64,000 bases of DNA from Chitinophagales bacterium (GTDB lineage: Bacteria; Bacteroidota; Bacteroidia; Chitinophagales; Saprospiraceae): contig JAFLBP010000020.1 of the NCBI GenBank assembly GCA_017303875.1, forward strand, positions 59,589 through 123,588, read 5' to 3'. Shown piece by piece: positions 26,813 to 34,194 of the stretch. Positions within the stretch are counted from its first letter, which is position 1. The number at the start of each line of letters is the position of its first letter. Below the pieces are notes generated by a model. That model was given only the letters and a program-made list of their open reading frames with translations, did not search any database and was not told the DNA's origin. Made by a program: the position numbers and the translations under genes.

Positions 26813-27307
26813 TCAAAACACTCTTTTGTGCCAGCTGTCTTTGTACGGAATAAACAGCTTTTCCGATATAGCTTGTTTTTTATCTGCTAAACTGTTCAGC
26901 ATCAACGTATTATCTGAAATTTGCCCGCTGTCGCGCAGGGCGGAACAGGCATCGCGGTCGGCAAAGTGCAGATCACCGTGCGCATCGAGGAAACCAAATG
27001 TCATCCGCTCAAAAAAGTCGACACCCAGCTCTTCTCCCAAATGTTCGAGAAAATGCACCGATTTGTCAATGGAACAGCCTGAGGCGCCAGCCTGACTTTC
27101 ATCTACCATCAAAATCAGTACCCGATTGGCAAAAACCTCACCATGCGCTTTTAAGGCCTCATTGTGTGCCGTCCAGCGCTGCGTAAAATGTTTCAGCGCC
27201 TGCTGAACCAACGCAGCTTCACTATCGGTCAGGGTACGGCCAGCCGTGTACATCCAGACTTTGGATTCCGGCGAAAAATCAGGGAGATGAGCCGTTTGTG
27301 GGAGCAT
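26813..27307 (-). CDS. Conserved Bacteroidota protein of unknown function
   Basis: A 164-residue cytoplasmic protein. The stretch RVLILMVDESQAGASGCSIDKSVHFLEHLGEELGVDFFERM is typical of a small conserved family in this phylum that databases sometimes label 'ABC transporter ATPase'. No Walker A or ABC signature is present, so that name is not supported. The conserved GCSIDKS may be a functional site, but none is known. No signal peptide or membrane segment is seen. It is preceded by a heptamer repeat cassette and followed by a 215-base spacer with only a small CAGGTA/TACCTG hairpin near 26735. Confidence 0.7.
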   Translation of the reverse strand: MLPQTAHLPDFSPESKVWMYTAGRTLTDSEAALVQQALKHFTQRWTAHNEALKAHGEVFANRVLILMVDESQAGASGCSIDKSVHFLEHLGEELGVDFFERMTFGFLDAHGDLHFADRDACSALRDSGQISDNTLMLNSLADKKQAISEKLFIPYKDSWHKRVF

Positions 27308-27340
27308 GGGTTTTGTTTGCTAGTTCTTGAAATATAAAGA

Positions 27341-27476
27341 CGATGGAATGCGGAGTTCGGAATGCGGAATGCGGAATGAATGTTGAATTTTTAATGTTTA
27401 ATTTTGGATTTTGCTGCGCAAAATAATTTTTTCCGCATTCCGCATTCCGCATTCCGCATTCCGCATTCCGCATTAA
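27341..27476. repeat. Inverted tandem-heptamer cassette
   Basis: On the left, units of GGAATGC (five near-copies, about 27345-27380). On the right, units of TTCCGCA (five copies, about 27431-27470), which is the complementary sense. Between them is an AT-rich spacer with a mini-hairpin ATTTTGC-TGC-GCAAAAT. The arms can fold into one long stem. A related cassette occurs at 63791-63870. It is not CRISPR: units are 7 bases with no spacers. Confidence 0.8.
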
Positions 27477-28427
27477 TTACTGTTTTCGCTTTTCCGCATA
27501 CGCCGCCGCCGCTTCCCGCACCCATGCGCCTTTATCATAGGCATCCACGCGGGCGCGCAGGCGCTGACGGTTACAGGGGCCGTTGCCATTGACCACATTC
27601 CAGAATTCATCCCAGTTGATGGGACCAAAATCATAATGGCCGCGGGCTTCGTTCCACTTGAGTTCGGGATCGGGAACCACCAGACCAAGCGTTTTTATTT
27701 GCTCGGCAATCATATCCACAAAACGCTGGCGCAGTTCGTCGTTGCTAAAGCGTTTGATTTTCCATTTCATGCTTTGGGCGCTATGCGCCGAATCATTATC
27801 GCTGGGACCGAACATCATCACCGACGGCCAGTACCAGCGGTTGATGGCGTCCTGTGCCATTGCTTTTTGGGCTTCTGTGCCGCGGCTAAGGCTCAACAAC
27901 AACTCAAAGCCCTGGCGCTGGTGGAAACTTTCTTCCTTGCAAATGCGCTGCATGGCACGTGCATATGGCCCGTAAGAACAGCGGCAAAGCGGAATCTGAT
28001 TCATAATGGCCGCACCGTCGACCAACCAGCCGATCGCGCCAATATCCGCCCAGTTCAGGGTAGGGTAGTTGAATATAGAAGAATATTTGGCTTTGCCGCT
28101 GTGCAAATCGGCAAGCAACTGATCGCGGCCGACGCCAAGGGTTTCGGCTGCGGCATATAAATAAAGGCCATGGCCGCCTTCATCCTGCACCTTGGCCAGC
28201 AAAATCTGCTTGCGGCGCAGCGACGGAGCGCGGGTAATCCAATTGCCCTCCGGCAACATACCCACAATTTCGCTGTGTGCATGCTGACTGATTTGGCGGA
28301 TCAGGGTTTTGCGGTAGGCTTCAGGCATCCAGTCTTTGGGTTCAATGCGGATTTCCGCATCAACTTTTGCCTGAAAATGTACTTCCGGATCAAGCGTATC
28401 CGTGGTAGTGGTGCTGTATGGCTGCAT
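27477..28427 (-). CDS. paaA: 1,2-phenylacetyl-CoA epoxidase subunit A
   Basis: Catalytic di-iron subunit of the PaaABC(D)E ring-epoxidising complex of aerobic phenylacetate breakdown. The 316 residues match the family. The di-iron motifs are visible: QDEGGHGLYLYAAAE (helix with Glu and His ligands) and CKEESFHQRQGFELLL. The stretch WPSVMMFGPSDNDSAHSAQSMKWKIKR is also characteristic. The ATG at 28427 is preferred over a TTG eight codons upstream. No paaB, C, D or E lies beside it, which is unusual because these genes normally form one operon. The gene ends next to the heptamer cassette. Confidence 0.95.
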   Translation of the reverse strand: MQPYSTTTTDTLDPEVHFQAKVDAEIRIEPKDWMPEAYRKTLIRQISQHAHSEIVGMLPEGNWITRAPSLRRKQILLAKVQDEGGHGLYLYAAAETLGVGRDQLLADLHSGKAKYSSIFNYPTLNWADIGAIGWLVDGAAIMNQIPLCRCSYGPYARAMQRICKEESFHQRQGFELLLSLSRGTEAQKAMAQDAINRWYWPSVMMFGPSDNDSAHSAQSMKWKIKRFSNDELRQRFVDMIAEQIKTLGLVVPDPELKWNEARGHYDFGPINWDEFWNVVNGNGPCNRQRLRARVDAYDKGAWVREAAAAYAEKRKQ

Positions 28428-28634
28428 AGTGGTCAGGATTGATGGCGGCAAATTTCGTTCACTTTACCCGTTTAAACAAGCTAAAGTTTCAACGGCGTCG
28501 TTATGTGGAAAAATTTTAAACTACGGCACAGCTAAAACAAGTGGTTTTGCGTTCTGTGTCAACACAATTTGCGTCGTTTCGTTCAATTTTCATTTTGTCA
28601 AAAAAATATTTCCAAAACTTTGTTTAAAAAGTCA

Positions 28635-28642
28635 TACTTTTG
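28635..28642 (+). promoter_or_regulatory. -7 element of bamD, placed for a leaderless message
   Basis: TACTTTTG matches TAnnTTTG and is followed after seven bases by the bamD ATG (28650). If transcription starts at the usual distance, the message has almost no leader. No well-spaced -33 TTTG is seen. Confidence 0.45.
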
Positions 28643-28649
28643 CCGCCCT

Positions 28650-29468
28650 ATGAAACAAAGACTCGGTATCCTGTTGCTGTTCGCCGCCCTGTTTTTAGGC
28701 GCATGCAAGAGCAATTTCGAGAAAGTACGCACCAGCGGAAACCAAAAGCTCATTCTTGATAAAGCTTTTGAATATTACGAAAAAAAACAATATTTGCGTT
28801 CTCAAACGCTGTTTGACCTCGTAATCGGTACGCTGCGCGGAGATTCCAGAGCTGAAAAGGCCGCCTATCATTACGCCTATACGTATTACCATCAAAAGCA
28901 ATACGTTATGGCCGCTTATTATTTCAAGACGTTTACCTCCACTTACATCAACTCGGCCTACCGGGAGGAAGCGGCTTACATGTCGGCATATTGTAATTAC
29001 CTGCAATCGCCGTCTTTCCGCCTCGACCAAACAGCCACTACCACTGCCATCGACGAGTTTCAGACTTTTATCAACCTCTACCCGCAAAGCCGTCGCGTAA
29101 CGGAATGCAATAAGCTCATTGATGAAATGCGCCGTAAATTAGAGGAAAAAAGCTTCGCCGAAGGCCAGCAGTATTTCGATATGAAACAATACCAGTCGGC
29201 TGTTGTTTCTTTCGATAACCTCCTGCGCGATTATCCGGAAAGCCCGGACGTGGAGCGTGTCCGCTTCCTGATCGCAAAAGCCAACTTTCTGCTGAGTGAA
29301 AACAGTATTGTTGAGAAAAAAGAAGAACGCTACGCCGTTACCATCCAGCGTTGCGACGAGTTTCTTACAAAATATCCGAACGGAAAATATGCCAATGAGG
29401 TGAAAAATCTGCGCAAAAGCGCCGATGAAAACCGCAAAGCCGTTCGTAAAAAACTTAAAAACGTTTAG
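28650..29468 (+). CDS. bamD: Outer membrane assembly lipoprotein BamD
   Basis: Part of the Bam complex that inserts beta-barrel proteins into the outer membrane. A signal with lipobox LGAC (Cys19) is followed by tetratricopeptide-type helix pairs throughout the 272 residues (AFEYYEKKQYLRSQTLFDLV, AAYHYAYTYYHQKQYVMAAYYFK, YFDMKQYQSAVVSFDNLL). The ATG at 28650 is the start that yields the lipoprotein signal; earlier in-frame starts are not supported. It heads the run bamD-rpoZ-coaBC-porD, a conserved neighbourhood in Bacteroidota, with rpoZ nine bases downstream. Confidence 0.95.
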   Translation: MKQRLGILLLFAALFLGACKSNFEKVRTSGNQKLILDKAFEYYEKKQYLRSQTLFDLVIGTLRGDSRAEKAAYHYAYTYYHQKQYVMAAYYFKTFTSTYINSAYREEAAYMSAYCNYLQSPSFRLDQTATTTAIDEFQTFINLYPQSRRVTECNKLIDEMRRKLEEKSFAEGQQYFDMKQYQSAVVSFDNLLRDYPESPDVERVRFLIAKANFLLSENSIVEKKEERYAVTIQRCDEFLTKYPNGKYANEVKNLRKSADENRKAVRKKLKNV

Positions 29469-29477
29469 TTTCCAAGC

Positions 29478-29813
29478 ATGAGCGATATCAAAAGCAAGGC
29501 CCAGGGCCTCGATCCCAATGTTCAACCCCGCGACGTCGTGGAAATGGTTAATAAAACCGGCAACATCTACGAGTCCATCACCGTCATCAGCAAACGCGCC
29601 CGCCAGATCTCTACCGATCTGAAATGGGAAATCCAGCGCAAACTCGAAGAGTTCGCCGTCAGCTCTGATACCATTGAAGAAATTCAGGAAAACAAAGAGC
29701 AAATCGAAATCTCCAAATTCTACGAACGCCTGCCCAATACCGCAATTATTGCGACGAACGAGTTCCTGAACGATGAAATTCAGTACCGTATCGTGGAGCG
29801 TGAAAATCAATGA
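29478..29813 (+). CDS. rpoZ: RNA polymerase omega-type subunit (RpoZ/Rpb6-like)
   Basis: Small subunit that helps assemble RNA polymerase. The 111 residues contain the family stretch GNIYESITVISKRARQISTDLKWEIQRKLEEF and the Glu-rich EEIQENKEQIEISKFYERLP, as in the long omega of Bacteroidota. It starts 9 bases after bamD and its TGA overlaps the coaBC start (ATGA at 29810-29813), so it is in the middle of an operon. Confidence 0.93.
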   Translation: MSDIKSKAQGLDPNVQPRDVVEMVNKTGNIYESITVISKRARQISTDLKWEIQRKLEEFAVSSDTIEEIQENKEQIEISKFYERLPNTAIIATNEFLNDEIQYRIVERENQ

Positions 29814-31006
29814 AGATAATTCTCGGTGTCAGTGGCTCCATCGCCGCCTATAAAGCGGCAGCGCTCACCCGACTTTGGGTAAAACGCGGAGACGCCGTTC
29901 AGGTACTCATGACCGAAGCGGCAACAGACTTTATCACGCCACTGACCCTCTCAACTCTTTCCAAACGCCCCGTGTACCTCCATGCACGCGGGGAAAGCGG
30001 GTGGAACAACCATGTCGAATTAGGTCTTTGGGCCGACGCGATGGTTGTTGCACCCGCTTCTGCTAATACCTTGGCCAAATTGGCCAACGGTATTTGCGAC
30101 AATATCCTTTCCGCTACCTGGCTTTCGGCACGCTGCCCGGTTTTCGTCGCACCCGCCATGGATGTTGATATGTGGCATCACCCGGCTACTCAGGAAAATA
30201 TTCGACGACTACAAGCCCATGGGGTAAAGCTTATCCCCGTGGCCAACGGCGAATTGGCCAGCGGACTGTTCGGCGAAGGCCGAATGGCCGAACCCGAAGA
30301 TATTGTCGCCTTTCTCGATCAGTATTTTGCCCAAAAACGCGATCTCGAAGGCAAAACAGCCCTGATAACCGCCGGCCCGACCTATGAAGCGCTGGATCCG
30401 GTGCGTTTTATCGGCAACCATTCCACCGGAAAAATGGGCATCGCCATCGCTGAAGCCCTGCATGGCCGCGGCGCCAAGGTGACCCTGGTGCTCGGCCCTA
30501 CCGATATCCGCCCACAATCCGCAGGTATTGAAGTACTGCCGGTCATGTCGGCACAGGACATGTACGATGCCTGCGCCCCGCGTTTTGAATCCAGCGACAT
30601 TGTCGTGCTGGCCGCCGCAGTGGCCGATTATCGTCCCAAAAATTATTCCGATCAGAAAATCAAAAAAAAGGACGACGACCTGAATATCGAACTGGCCAAA
30701 ACAATAGATATCGCCGCTACGCTCGGCGCCCAAAAACGCAAAAATCAGGTCATGGTGGGGTTTGCCCTCGAAACCCAACAGGAACAAAGCAACGCTCTGA
30801 CGAAATTACACAAAAAAAATCTCGACTTCATCGTCCTCAATTCACTGCGCGATGCCGGAGCAGGTTTCGGGCATGATACCAACAAAATTACCTTGTTGCG
30901 CCGCAACGGAACCCATCAGGCATTTGAACTGAAATCGAAAATTGCCGTTGCCGACGACATTGTTGCAGAAATCCTGCATACCTTAAACAACCCCTACGAC
31001 GTTTAA
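29810..31006 (+). CDS. coaBC: Phosphopantothenoylcysteine decarboxylase / phosphopantothenate-cysteine ligase
   Basis: Bifunctional coenzyme A enzyme: the C-terminal domain joins cysteine to 4'-phosphopantothenate, the N-terminal flavin domain decarboxylates the product. The N-terminal domain (about residues 1-180) shows GVSGSIAAYKA, the catalytic His68 in NNHVELGLWADAMVVAPASANT, and APAMDVDMW. The C-terminal domain (about 183-398) shows ITAGPTYEALDPVRFIGNHSTGKMG and AAAVADYRPKNYSDQKIKK. The 398-residue length is normal. The start overlaps the rpoZ stop by four bases, and porD follows 30 bases later. Confidence 0.96.
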   Translation: MKIILGVSGSIAAYKAAALTRLWVKRGDAVQVLMTEAATDFITPLTLSTLSKRPVYLHARGESGWNNHVELGLWADAMVVAPASANTLAKLANGICDNILSATWLSARCPVFVAPAMDVDMWHHPATQENIRRLQAHGVKLIPVANGELASGLFGEGRMAEPEDIVAFLDQYFAQKRDLEGKTALITAGPTYEALDPVRFIGNHSTGKMGIAIAEALHGRGAKVTLVLGPTDIRPQSAGIEVLPVMSAQDMYDACAPRFESSDIVVLAAAVADYRPKNYSDQKIKKKDDDLNIELAKTIDIAATLGAQKRKNQVMVGFALETQQEQSNALTKLHKKNLDFIVLNSLRDAGAGFGHDTNKITLLRRNGTHQAFELKSKIAVADDIVAEILHTLNNPYDV

Positions 31007-31036
31007 TGCGCCATTGCGCTTAAACAATGCATCGCT

Positions 31037-31951
31037 ATGAAAAAGATTCTGACTGCTTGCTTCCTGGTGCTTTTTGCAAGTTTCGGACTGAGTGCCCAGG
31101 GCGAACTCAACGCCACCGTACGTATCGTTACGCCGCGCCTCCAAAAATATGATCGCCAGCTCTTCGACCAACTCGAAGGATTGTTGCGCGATTTCCTCAA
31201 CAATACCAAATGGACCTCTGATATTTATGAACAGGAAGAGCGCATCAAGTGCAATTTCATCATGACCATCATGACGGAGGGCGACAACAACAGCTTCACC
31301 GCCGAATTAGCCGTTCAATCCACTCGCCCAGTCTTTGGCAGCGGTTACGACACGCCCCTGTTGTCGCACCTCGACAAAGACATCGCCTTTGTATATGAAC
31401 TTGGCCGACCCATTGAGTTTCAGCGTGAAGCGCCTGATAATCAGAACCTTCCGGCAATTCTGGCATTTTATGCCTACACTATTATCGGCTTAGATTATGA
31501 CTCTTACAGCCTGTATGGCGGCGATGCGCACCTGAGTGCGGCACAACAGCTGGCTACCAATATGCAGAATTCCAACAGTGCCGGTTCGGGTTGGAAACCC
31601 GGCGACGGCGGTAAAAACCGCAACCGTTACTGGATTATCGAAAACCTGCTCAACCCCAGGGTTAAACCCTATCGCGCAGCGATGTACAATTACTATCGCA
31701 AAGGCTTAGATGTTATGTCTGGCGATTTGAATACCGGTAAAACCAACATCCTTCTGGCGCTCGAAGAAATTGATAAAGTCAATTTTGCCTATTTTAATTC
31801 CATGATTATTCAGATGTTTGCCAACGCCAAACGCGATGAGGTGACGGAGATGTGGAAAGTAGGCCCGAAACCCCAGCGCGACCGGGTCATGCAAATTATG
31901 ACCAAACTTGATCCGTCCAACAGTCAGCGTTACAAAGACATTGGATATTGA
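31037..31951 (+). CDS. porD: Type IX secretion protein PorD (DUF4835)
   Basis: A 304-residue periplasmic protein with a signal peptide (residues 1-20, ending LSAQ). It fits DUF4835/PorD by ELNATVRIVTPR, the QEERIKCNFIMTI segment and the conserved AFYAYTIIGLDYDSYSLYGGD and NRNRYWIIENLLNPRVKPYR stretches. PorD is needed for, or linked with, T9SS export in gliding bacteria; its exact role is not settled. The place right after coaBC is the usual one. An inverted repeat (31961-32061) follows the stop directly. Confidence 0.92.
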   Translation: MKKILTACFLVLFASFGLSAQGELNATVRIVTPRLQKYDRQLFDQLEGLLRDFLNNTKWTSDIYEQEERIKCNFIMTIMTEGDNNSFTAELAVQSTRPVFGSGYDTPLLSHLDKDIAFVYELGRPIEFQREAPDNQNLPAILAFYAYTIIGLDYDSYSLYGGDAHLSAAQQLATNMQNSNSAGSGWKPGDGGKNRNRYWIIENLLNPRVKPYRAAMYNYYRKGLDVMSGDLNTGKTNILLALEEIDKVNFAYFNSMIIQMFANAKRDEVTEMWKVGPKPQRDRVMQIMTKLDPSNSQRYKDIGY

Positions 31952-31960
31952 TTTTTTTAA

Positions 31961-32061
31961 TTTTGGATTTTTGATGCTTGATTTTTGATTAATGGCATTG
32001 CAGTTAAAAATTTGCAAAGCAAATTATCCGAAATCCAAAATCAAGCATCAAAAATCCAAAA
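31961..32061. repeat. Inverted repeat with 25-bp perfect arms
   Basis: The arm at 31961-31985 (starts TTTTGGATTTTTGATGCTTG) is exactly complementary to 32037-32061. The loop holds a second small stem, AATTTGC/GCAAATT (32009-32025). The right arm's units repeat once more to about 32080. It sits between porD and rseP. The composition resembles the AT-rich parts of the cassettes at 27341 and 63791. Confidence 0.8.
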
Positions 32062-32088
32062 TCAAGCATCAAACATTAAATTTTATTC

Positions 32089-33432
32089 ATGGATATTCTC
32101 GTTCGTATCGGACAACTATTGCTTAGCCTCTCCATCCTGATCGTGCTGCATGAGATGGGCCACTTTTTCCCTGCGCGTTGGTTCAAAACCCGTGTTGAAA
32201 AATTTTACCTGTTTTTTGATGCACCACCATTCGGTAGTTTGTTCAAGCGCAAAAAAGGAGAAACCGAATATGGCATTGGTTGGCTGCCTTTGGGTGGTTA
32301 TGTAAAAATTGCCGGTATGGTTGACGAAAGTTTCGACCGCGACCAAATGGAAGCGGCGCCGCAACCCGATGAGTTCCGATCCAAAAAAGCGTGGCAACGC
32401 CTGATCATCATGATCGGTGGGGTTACCGTGAATTTTCTGCTCGGCATCGTCATTTATGCATTTGTACTGGCCTACTGGGGCGATACTTATATCTCCAACA
32501 GCGATCTTCCTTACGGCACACAAATGGACTCTGTGCTACTGCGCGAAGGCTTCCGCCACGGCGATGTTTTGGTAAAAGTAGGAAATTCCTCCATTGACCG
32601 CCTCGACAATGGGGTGGTGCTGGCACGGGAAGTGATTCTCAATAATGCGCGTACGGCAGTGGTTATGCGCGATGGTCAACAACAGACCATCAATCTGAGT
32701 GATGCGTTTGCAACGAAACTGGCCTCTTCGGATGTACAGAAAAAATTGCTCATGTCGCCGCGGGTTCCTTTAACTGTTGGTCTTGTGCGCGACGGCTATC
32801 CGGCAAAAGCGGCAGGCATCCAGGTGGGCGATCAGGTTGTCGGCCTCAACGAACAGACAATCCGGTTTTTTGACGAATTTCAGGTTGGAGCAGCTGCACT
32901 CAAAAATCAGGCAGCCAATGTGAAGGTACTGCGTGGGAAAGACACCCTTAGCCTGCCAATGACGGTAAACAGCGACGGCAAAGTGGGTATATCGCCGGAT
33001 ATGGCGCCTTATCTGAAGTTTCAACGCGAAAAAGCAAGCATTGCCGGCGCTATTCCGGCCGGCTGGAATAAAGCAACCGGCTTCCTGAGCGATCAGGTAA
33101 AATCTTTTGGTCAGATGTTTGCCGGCAAAGTTGACCCCAATGAAAGCCTCGGCGGATTTATCAGTATCGGTAAATTGTTTCCTTCCGAGTGGGATTGGGA
33201 AGCTTTCTGGCGCATGACCGCCGCCCTGAGCATTATTTTGGCCTTTATGAACCTCCTGCCCATCCCTGCCCTCGATGGCGGCTATGTGGTCTTCCTGATC
33301 TGGGAGGTTATTACGGGCCGCAGGGTCAGCGATCGGGTGATGGAGCGCGCTGTAACGGTTGGTTTCTTCCTTCTGCTGGGTCTGATGGTGTATGTCAATG
33401 GCCTGGATATCTGGCGTGGGTGCTTCCGATAA
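32089..33432 (+). CDS. rseP: Site-2 metalloprotease RseP
   Basis: Intramembrane zinc protease that cuts anti-sigma factors and remnant signal peptides. The HExxH site is HEMGH (His21, Glu22, His25) in the first membrane helix. The third zinc-ligand motif NLLPIPALDGG is near residue 390. Four hydrophobic segments are visible (about 8-25, 103-127, 370-392, 420-440). A PDZ domain in the middle (VPLTVGLVRDGYPAKAAGIQVGDQVVGLN, about 225-300) is seen, and a second, weaker one before it. The 447-residue length is usual. hscB follows six bases later. Confidence 0.95.
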   Translation: MDILVRIGQLLLSLSILIVLHEMGHFFPARWFKTRVEKFYLFFDAPPFGSLFKRKKGETEYGIGWLPLGGYVKIAGMVDESFDRDQMEAAPQPDEFRSKKAWQRLIIMIGGVTVNFLLGIVIYAFVLAYWGDTYISNSDLPYGTQMDSVLLREGFRHGDVLVKVGNSSIDRLDNGVVLAREVILNNARTAVVMRDGQQQTINLSDAFATKLASSDVQKKLLMSPRVPLTVGLVRDGYPAKAAGIQVGDQVVGLNEQTIRFFDEFQVGAAALKNQAANVKVLRGKDTLSLPMTVNSDGKVGISPDMAPYLKFQREKASIAGAIPAGWNKATGFLSDQVKSFGQMFAGKVDPNESLGGFISIGKLFPSEWDWEAFWRMTAALSIILAFMNLLPIPALDGGYVVFLIWEVITGRRVSDRVMERAVTVGFFLLLGLMVYVNGLDIWRGCFR

Positions 33433-33438
33433 ATCGCT

Positions 33439-33960
33439 ATGAATTATTTTGAATTTTACGGATTGCCACTCTCCTTTGTGCTCGATGCCGCTGATTTGCG
33501 TAAACGTTATTACCAGATCAGCCGCGAGACGCACCCGGATTTTCACACGCAGGCTACTGTTGCCCAACAGGCGGAAATGCTGGATCGGAGTGCGCATAAT
33601 AACGCAGCCTATAATACCCTGAACGATCCGGATGCCCGGATGCGCTATGTACTTACCTTAAAAGGACTGATTGGGGATGAGCAAAATCTGCCCGTATTGC
33701 CCCAGGTTTTTTTAATGGAAATGATGGAAATTAACGAGGCGCTGATGGAACTTGAGTTTGATCCTTCGGGTTATTCAAAAGTGCTGGAGCAGTTGGAGTC
33801 TTTAGAAAAAGCTTTAAATCAGGCAGTTACGGAAGATGTTGAACATTGGACGGACGGCCCTGGACAGGAGGAGCGCCTGATGCGCATCAGAGAATTTTAT
33901 CTTAAAAAAAGATATTTGTTGCGCATTAGAGAAAACCTTTCTAAATTTGCGTCCCCTTAG
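33439..33960 (+). CDS. hscB: HscB-type J-domain co-chaperone
   Basis: Co-chaperone for iron-sulfur cluster transfer with HscA. The 173-residue product opens with the HscB-like NYFEFYGLPLSF, has the J-domain HPD motif at residues 32-34 (ETHPDFH) and NAAYNTLNDPDARMRYVLTLKG. The C-terminal helical part (VFLMEMMEINEALMELE) is where HscB binds the IscU scaffold. Length and layout match the family. It follows rseP by six bases. The promoter of the downstream tRNA-Leu lies inside its 3' end. Confidence 0.88.
   Translation: MNYFEFYGLPLSFVLDAADLRKRYYQISRETHPDFHTQATVAQQAEMLDRSAHNNAAYNTLNDPDARMRYVLTLKGLIGDEQNLPVLPQVFLMEMMEINEALMELEFDPSGYSKVLEQLESLEKALNQAVTEDVEHWTDGPGQEERLMRIREFYLKKRYLLRIRENLSKFASP
33919..33949 (+). 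promoter_or_regulatory. Promoter of tRNA-Leu inside the hscB 3' end
   Basis: TTG at 33919-33921, a 20-base spacer and TAAATTTG at 33942-33949 match the -33/-7 pattern. The tRNA starts 24 bases further on. Confidence 0.6.
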
Positions 33961-33972
33961 AGATTAAGTGCT

Positions 33973-34055
33973 GCGGGAATGGCGGAATGGTAGACGCGAT
34001 GGTCTCAAACACCATTGGCTTTACGGTCGTGCGAGTTCGAGTCTCGCTTCCCGCA
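33973..34055 (+). tRNA. tRNA-Leu (anticodon CAA)
   Basis: Acceptor GCGGGAA (33973-33979) pairs with TTCCCGC (34048-34054), discriminator A at 34055. The anticodon stem ATGGT/ACCAT encloses CTCAAAC (anticodon CAA). A long variable arm and T-loop TTCGAGT are typical of class II tRNA-Leu. CCA is not encoded. Confidence 0.97.
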
Positions 34056-34058
34056 CAA

Positions 34059-34089
34059 AGGTCGATACACAACGTATCGGCCTTTTTTT
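34059..34089 (+). terminator. Rho-independent terminator after tRNA-Leu
   Basis: GGTCGATAC (34060-34068) pairs with GTATCGGCC (34074-34082, one G-T pair), followed by seven T. Confidence 0.85.
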
Positions 34090-34194
34090 ATGTACCTTGC
34101 AAGGGCTGAATTTCTGGTTTTCAGCCGATACTTTCCTGTTGGTATCCTTTCGTTTTACAGTGAAAATCCGGACTTTTGCCTGAAAATTTAATCT

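Noticed and set aside
26813..27307. Database-style label 'ABC transporter ATPase' for this family
   Set aside because: No Walker A, Walker B or ABC signature is present in the 164 residues.
27279..27473. A short minus-strand frame reading repeated MRNAECG units
   Set aside because: It is a translation of the heptamer repeat cassette, not a gene.
27341..27476. CRISPR array
   Set aside because: The units are 7 bases long with no unique spacers, the two halves are inverted, and no cas genes are near.
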